8,320 nucleotides of DNA from positions 1-8,320 of the forward strand of contig CAVOBC010000212.1 in assembly GCA_963693635.1 (NCBI GenBank). Reading direction: 5' to 3'. Shown in pieces: positions 5,464-8,320 of the stretch; the first letter of the stretch is position 1, and every line of letters begins with the position of its first letter. The notes beneath the pieces are model-generated. The model was not told the DNA's origin. It worked only from the letters and a program-made list of their open reading frames with translations, and searched no databases. This DNA comes from CAVOBC01 sp963693635 (lineage in GTDB: Bacteria; Pseudomonadota; Gammaproteobacteria; Pseudomonadales; Azotimanducaceae). The translations under genes were made by a program, and so were the position numbers.

Positions 5464-6972
5464 GTGAGTACTACTGAACATCACGACGTCATCATCATTG
5501 GCGCTGGCATATCCGGACTGGGTGCCGCCTGTCATCTGCAGCGAGAAAGCCCGGGCCGGGACTACGTCATCCTTGAGGGCCGCGACGCCATCGGCGGCAC
5601 CTGGGATCTCTTCCGGTACCCCGGCATCCGCTCCGACTCCGATCTCTACACCTTCGGCTACGACTTCAAGCCGTGGCACGCGCAGCCCATTGCGACCGCC
5701 GAGGAAATCCTCAAATACCTGAACGAGGTGGTCGAGGAGAACGAACTGCAGCCCAAAATTCGCTTCAACCACTGGGTCAAGCGTGCTGCCTGGTCTTCGG
5801 AAGACGCGGCCTGGGCCGTCGAGGCTGAGATTGAGGGCGAAACGCGGCGCTTTACCGGCAACTTCCTGTTCATGTGTCAGGGCTATTACGACTACGAGGG
5901 CGGTTACCGCCCGGACTTCCCTGGCGAGGCGGATTTCGCCGGAGACATTGTCCATCCCCAGCAATGGCCCGAGGATCTGGACTATCAGGACAAACGCATG
6001 GTCGTCATCGGCTCGGGCGCAACCTCCGCAACGATCGTGCCCGCCGTTGCTGACAAGGTCACCCACGTCACACAGTTGCAGCGCTCGCCCACGTACTACT
6101 TTGCAATGGACAACTCGGTTGAAGAGCCCATGATTGAGGAGTTGCGTGCGCTGGATGTGCCCAAAGACTGGATTCATGGCATCAAGCGACGACAGGCACT
6201 CGCCTTCAGCGAGGAGATGACGGAGCGCTCCCTCAACGAACCCGACGCGGTCGCCAAAGAACTCATCGGCGGCGCCGCCGCGGCGCTTCCCGCGGACGCG
6301 GATGTCGAAACGAACTTCACGCCGCGTTACAGCCCGTGGAAAGAACGTCTCTGCCTCTTGCCCGATGGTGACATGTTCACGGCGATCCGATCTGGCAAGG
6401 CGTCTGTTGTAACGGACGAGATCGATCGTTTCGAGAGCGATGGCATTCGCCTCAAATCAGGCGACCTGCTACCTGCCGACATCATCGTAACCGCCACCGG
6501 TATCGAACTCTGCAGCCTCGGCAACATCAGCTTTGAGGTGGACGGCAAAGCGGTCGCGGTCCCGGACACCTGGACTTATCACGGCATCATGATCTCCGAC
6601 ATGCCGAATCTAGCCTGGATTTTCGGCTATATCCGCTCGTCGTGGACCATGCGTTCAGACCTGATCGCCCACTATATCTGTCGCTTGCTGAACCACATGG
6701 ATGCCGAAGGTGTGCGGCAGTGCACGCCGCGCCTGCGACCCGAAGATTCGGGCATGAATGGCAAGCCTTTCATCGACCCCGAGGACTTCGCCCCGGGCTA
6801 CATCCGTCGCGGTGCACCCAAGCTGCCGAAACAGGGCGGCAGCGGTCCATGGATCAACAGCCAGGACTACTATCAGGAAAAGGACTTTCTGCCGGACGCG
6901 GGGTTTGACGACGGCGTGCTGGTCTTTGACAACCCGTCACCCAGTGGACGGGACAAGGATCAGGCCGCGTAA
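5464..6972 (+). CDS. EthA-like FAD/NAD(P)H monooxygenase (type I Baeyer-Villiger family)
   Basis: A 502-aa cytosolic flavoprotein. It should use NADPH and O2 to oxidise a ketone (to an ester) or a sulfur compound; the physiological substrate cannot be read from sequence. Features: FAD-binding IIIGAGISGLG (10-20), then GGTWDLFRYPGIRSDSDLYT near 44-63, strongly like mycobacterial EthA; the fingerprint FAGDIVHPQQWP (158-169), matching FxGxxxHxxxW; the NADP-binding VVIGSGATSAT (180-190); LQRSPTYY soon after; SPWKERLCLLPDGDMF, and ATGIE (344-348). The C-terminal part, SSWTMRSDLIAHYICRLLN and LPKQGG, is also EthA-like. Length is close to EthA (489 aa), and the sequence is intact with all key motifs. 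Start: GTG with GAGGA upstream; the alternative ATG is at 5431. It follows the flippase by 111 bp on the same strand, so co-transcription is possible but not shown. It is convergent with the next gene. Confidence 0.92.
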   Translation: MSTTEHHDVIIIGAGISGLGAACHLQRESPGRDYVILEGRDAIGGTWDLFRYPGIRSDSDLYTFGYDFKPWHAQPIATAEEILKYLNEVVEENELQPKIRFNHWVKRAAWSSEDAAWAVEAEIEGETRRFTGNFLFMCQGYYDYEGGYRPDFPGEADFAGDIVHPQQWPEDLDYQDKRMVVIGSGATSATIVPAVADKVTHVTQLQRSPTYYFAMDNSVEEPMIEELRALDVPKDWIHGIKRRQALAFSEEMTERSLNEPDAVAKELIGGAAAALPADADVETNFTPRYSPWKERLCLLPDGDMFTAIRSGKASVVTDEIDRFESDGIRLKSGDLLPADIIVTATGIELCSLGNISFEVDGKAVAVPDTWTYHGIMISDMPNLAWIFGYIRSSWTMRSDLIAHYICRLLNHMDAEGVRQCTPRLRPEDSGMNGKPFIDPEDFAPGYIRRGAPKLPKQGGSGPWINSQDYYQEKDFLPDAGFDDGVLVFDNPSPSGRDKDQAA

Positions 6973-6999
6973 CTCACGCCCAGTCGGCAAGCCAGAACT

Positions 7000-7019
7000 C
7001 GCCGCCAACTACAGCGGCG
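7000..7019. terminator. Short hairpin between convergent genes
   Basis: CGCCGC (7000-7005) pairs with GCGGCG (7014-7019) around an 8-base loop within the 53-bp gap between the monooxygenase stop and the convergent gene's stop. There is no T-run on either side, so a bidirectional terminator role is only possible. Confidence 0.25.
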
Positions 7020-7025
7020 CCCGAG

Positions 7026-7715
7026 TCAGGCCCGGCGTCGACAGGCCGGCAATGCGGCCGCCAACAGCGACAGTGTCAGCGGTGCGGGCACCGGTGTTGG
7101 AAGCGGATTGAGGCTGTCCGGGCCGTAGTTCAGCCAGAGCGCGTCAACGATGAACTCAGCGGGTCCGCCGATGGAGTAGAGCAGGGCTTCCTCGTTCATC
7201 AAACCCGCTGCACGCGTGATGCTCACGAACTCCCAGGCACCCGTCGTCAGCGAGGTGGACAAGCTGAACGTTCCCGGCACGTTCGCACCAAGCTGAAAAG
7301 GCATCGTGCCACTGACCACATAGACCCAACCGCTGAATGTCAGCTCTGCGGTTGGACTCCACGGCGGTGCGTGATCGGTATTGAAGGAAAAGCCACCGTC
7401 TCCGCGCCCGCCCGTCGTAAAGCGTAGCGCCGCCGAGCCATCGATAACGTCAGTACCATAGGTGCTGATCATGTCCGTCGAACTGACCAACTCGCTGGTC
7501 AGCAGCGCGCCTGAATTGCTCCACTGGAACCAATGATCCGCCGCGGACGCGATGCCATGCCCGACCACAGGGCCAACCAACCCCGTCTCAACACTACCGT
7601 TGTCGAGCAGGTTGCCGGTCTGCGGCCCAATCGGTGCCGCGGTCACCGACATCCCCACCAGAGCCAAAGGAATGGCGAGGGTTATCACCAGCCGTACCGT
7701 GATCGTCTTGAACAT
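7026..7715 (-). CDS. Exported PEP-CTERM-like protein with lectin-like jelly-roll fold
   Basis: A 229-aa secreted or surface protein. Residues 1-27 are a Sec signal (MFKTITVRLVITLAI to VTAAP). The core (about 33-197) has the NLLDNGSVETG opening, DGSAALRF (92-99), ELTFSGWVYVVSG (124-136), TGAWEFVSITR (158-168) and EFIVDALWLN (187-196). This pattern is typical of carbohydrate-binding-module-like beta-sandwich domains, but no specific ligand can be named. The C-terminus has the three-part sorting signal of PEP-CTERM proteins: VPAP (209-212), an apolar stretch (213-223), and RRR (226-228). The usual VPEP Glu is Ala here, and a Cys (225) precedes the basic cluster. Such tails are substrates of exosortase in exopolysaccharide-making bacteria. 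Start: ATG with AGGA 6 bases upstream; a TTG at 7730 with GGAGG is a rival adding 5 residues. A sigma-54 site precedes it. Confidence 0.78.
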   Translation of the reverse strand: MFKTITVRLVITLAIPLALVGMSVTAAPIGPQTGNLLDNGSVETGLVGPVVGHGIASAADHWFQWSNSGALLTSELVSSTDMISTYGTDVIDGSAALRFTTGGRGDGGFSFNTDHAPPWSPTAELTFSGWVYVVSGTMPFQLGANVPGTFSLSTSLTTGAWEFVSITRAAGLMNEEALLYSIGGPAEFIVDALWLNYGPDSLNPLPTPVPAPLTLSLLAAALPACRRRA

Positions 7716-7764
7716 ATCGTGTCCTATCAATTGGTAACCTCCCCACTCGAATCACCAGACATAC

Positions 7765-7780
7765 AGCAATGGCCATGCCA
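7765..7780 (-). promoter_or_regulatory. Sigma-54 (RpoN) promoter of the PEP-CTERM-like gene
   Basis: The minus strand reads TGGCATGGCCATTGCT, matching the consensus TGGCAC-N5-TTGCA with the invariant GG and GC exactly 10 bases apart. Transcription would start near 7754, leaving a 39-base leader that contains both candidate ribosome sites. Established knowledge: PEP-CTERM/exosortase gene sets often come with the PrsK/PrsR two-component pair, where PrsR is a sigma-54-dependent activator, so the assignment fits the gene. Activator identity is inferred. Confidence 0.7.
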
Positions 7781-7792
7781 CTTTTCACTATT

Positions 7793-7921
7793 TTCTTATA
7801 AATCAGTCTGTTAAAGGATCTCTGCGGGTCACAGGCAGATGGATTCATTCAAGACGTAAGAAATCCCGACGCACTCGTCCGCCACAAGGGGCACACGGCA
7901 CCCCGACCACTCACTTCTTAC
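7793..7921. repeat. Three dispersed TTCTTAY elements in the divergent region
   Basis: TTCTTAT at 7793-7799, GTAAGAA (the inverse of TTCTTAC) at 7856-7862, and TTCTTAC at 7915-7921. The last two form a perfect 7-bp inverted pair about 52 bp apart. Relative to the predicted sigma-54 start near 7754 they lie around -42, -105 and -164; the outer two are at distances usual for enhancer-binding activators. The rightmost copy also overlaps the -35 region of the likely promoter for the right-hand gene. The motif is short, so chance is possible. Confidence 0.35.
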
Positions 7922-7932
7922 ACCCCCACGAC

Positions 7933-7941
7933 TGCTATCAT
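7933..7941 (+). promoter_or_regulatory. Probable extended -10 promoter for the oxidoreductase gene
   Basis: TGCTATCAT carries the extended TGn followed by TATCAT (five of six to TATAAT). No good -35 is seen, which extended -10 promoters tolerate. The predicted start near 7948 would leave a leader of about 8 bases before the ATG at 7956, which would explain the lack of a ribosome site there. Confidence 0.4.
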
Positions 7942-7955
7942 CACCGCATCCATCA

Positions 7956-8320
7956 ATGCCGGACGACGCCGTGACCACTAGTAACGTGTCTCTGGACGAC
8001 AAGTACGACCTCGAGCAACCGCGCATTTATCTCACCGGGACCCAGGCGCTGATTCGCCTCTGCCTCGAGCAGTCCGCGCGGGATGAGGCCGCAGGTTTCA
8101 GGACGGCGGGCTACATCTCAGGCTATCGGGGTTCACCACTTGGCAACGTTGATCTGCAATTTCAGCGCGCCGCCGACATCCTCGCGCCCCGAAACATCAT
8201 CTTCGAACCCGGCCTGAACGAGGACCTGGCCGCGACCGCCTTGTGGGGCACCCAGCAGGCTGACCTGCACGGCGAGGGCAAATTCGATGGTGTCTTCGGC
8301 CTCTGGTACGGCAAAGGCCC
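7956..8320 (+). CDS. Indolepyruvate ferredoxin oxidoreductase family protein, N-terminal part
   Basis: The first 121 residues of what is normally a fused protein of over 1,100 residues. It is a thiamine-diphosphate and iron-sulfur 2-oxoacid:acceptor oxidoreductase that decarboxylates aryl- or branched-chain 2-oxoacids to acyl-CoA in amino-acid breakdown. Family sequence is unmistakable: SLDDKYDLE (12-20), LTGTQALIRL (26-35), GYRGSPLG (56-63), PGLNEDLAATALWGTQQ (85-101, with the conserved Glu of the thiamine site region), and GVFGLWYGKGP at the window edge. Start: the ATG at 7956 is preferred for position, but in-frame GTGs at 7971 and 7986 are possible because relatives differ before SLDDKYDL and none of the three has a clear ribosome site. 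The gene runs off the right edge. It is divergent from the PEP-CTERM-like gene and probably unrelated in function. Confidence 0.92.
   Translation, partial: MPDDAVTTSNVSLDDKYDLEQPRIYLTGTQALIRLCLEQSARDEAAGFRTAGYISGYRGSPLGNVDLQFQRAADILAPRNIIFEPGLNEDLAATALWGTQQADLHGEGKFDGVFGLWYGKG

Larger units (their letters stand above)
7716..7955. other. Divergent regulatory region
   Basis: This 240-bp stretch between the PEP-CTERM-like gene and the oxidoreductase gene holds the sigma-54 site, an AT-rich patch at 7781-7815 just upstream of it (a plausible DNA-bending segment), the TTCTTAY elements and an extended -10 near 7933. The short minus frame across 7829-8026 overlaps the oxidoreductase start and has no coding support. 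Confidence 0.55.

Noticed and set aside
5458..6177. 239-residue minus-strand frame
   Set aside because: It lies entirely opposite the monooxygenase, whose motifs are intact; a long antisense frame is expected from GC-rich codon use.

Overview
The window is GC-rich (roughly 60% by eye), with short intergenic gaps, Shine-Dalgarno-led genes, a CusCBA-type envelope-spanning metal efflux operon, and a PEP-CTERM-like protein behind a probable sigma-54 promoter. Together these point to a Gram-negative, probably an environmental gammaproteobacterium. The lineage is inferred from gene content alone and is not firm.

Layout. (1) 1-2460, minus strand: a metal-efflux operon. It starts with a 135-aa Cys-rich exported protein (2053-2460), then a TolC/CusC-type outer-membrane factor (657-1958), then a CusB-type periplasmic adaptor with an N-terminal YtkA/FixH-like domain (1-660, cut by the window edge). 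The last two overlap by 4 bases (ATGA). The inner-membrane RND pump is expected just beyond the left edge. (2) 2461-2782: a 322-bp divergent intergenic region with two perfect inverted repeats and no supportable gene. (3) 2783-6972, plus strand: an HpcH/HpaI-family aldolase, a 14-bp tandem repeat array (7.7 perfect copies), a Wzx-type polysaccharide flippase, and an EthA-like FAD/NAD(P)H monooxygenase with the Baeyer-Villiger fingerprint. (4) 7026-7715, minus strand: an exported protein with a variant PEP-CTERM sorting tail, convergent with the monooxygenase. It lies behind a near-consensus sigma-54 site. (5) 7956-8320, plus strand: the N-terminus of a large indolepyruvate ferredoxin oxidoreductase-type protein, divergent from (4) and cut by the right edge.

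How the parts fit. The left block is one functional unit: periplasmic metal capture and tripartite export, most likely Cu/Ag or another heavy metal. The central plus-strand genes are not an obvious pathway. The flippase suggests surface polysaccharide export, and PEP-CTERM proteins are classically tied to exopolysaccharide producers, but the aldolase and monooxygenase give no shared substrate. The most notable non-coding signals are the perfect 14-bp array directly in front of the flippase, the sigma-54 promoter with repeated TTCTTAY elements in the 7716-7955 region, and a strong hairpin between the Cys-rich gene and the TolC gene. I see no tRNA, rRNA, CRISPR array, insertion sequence or complete novel defence system.
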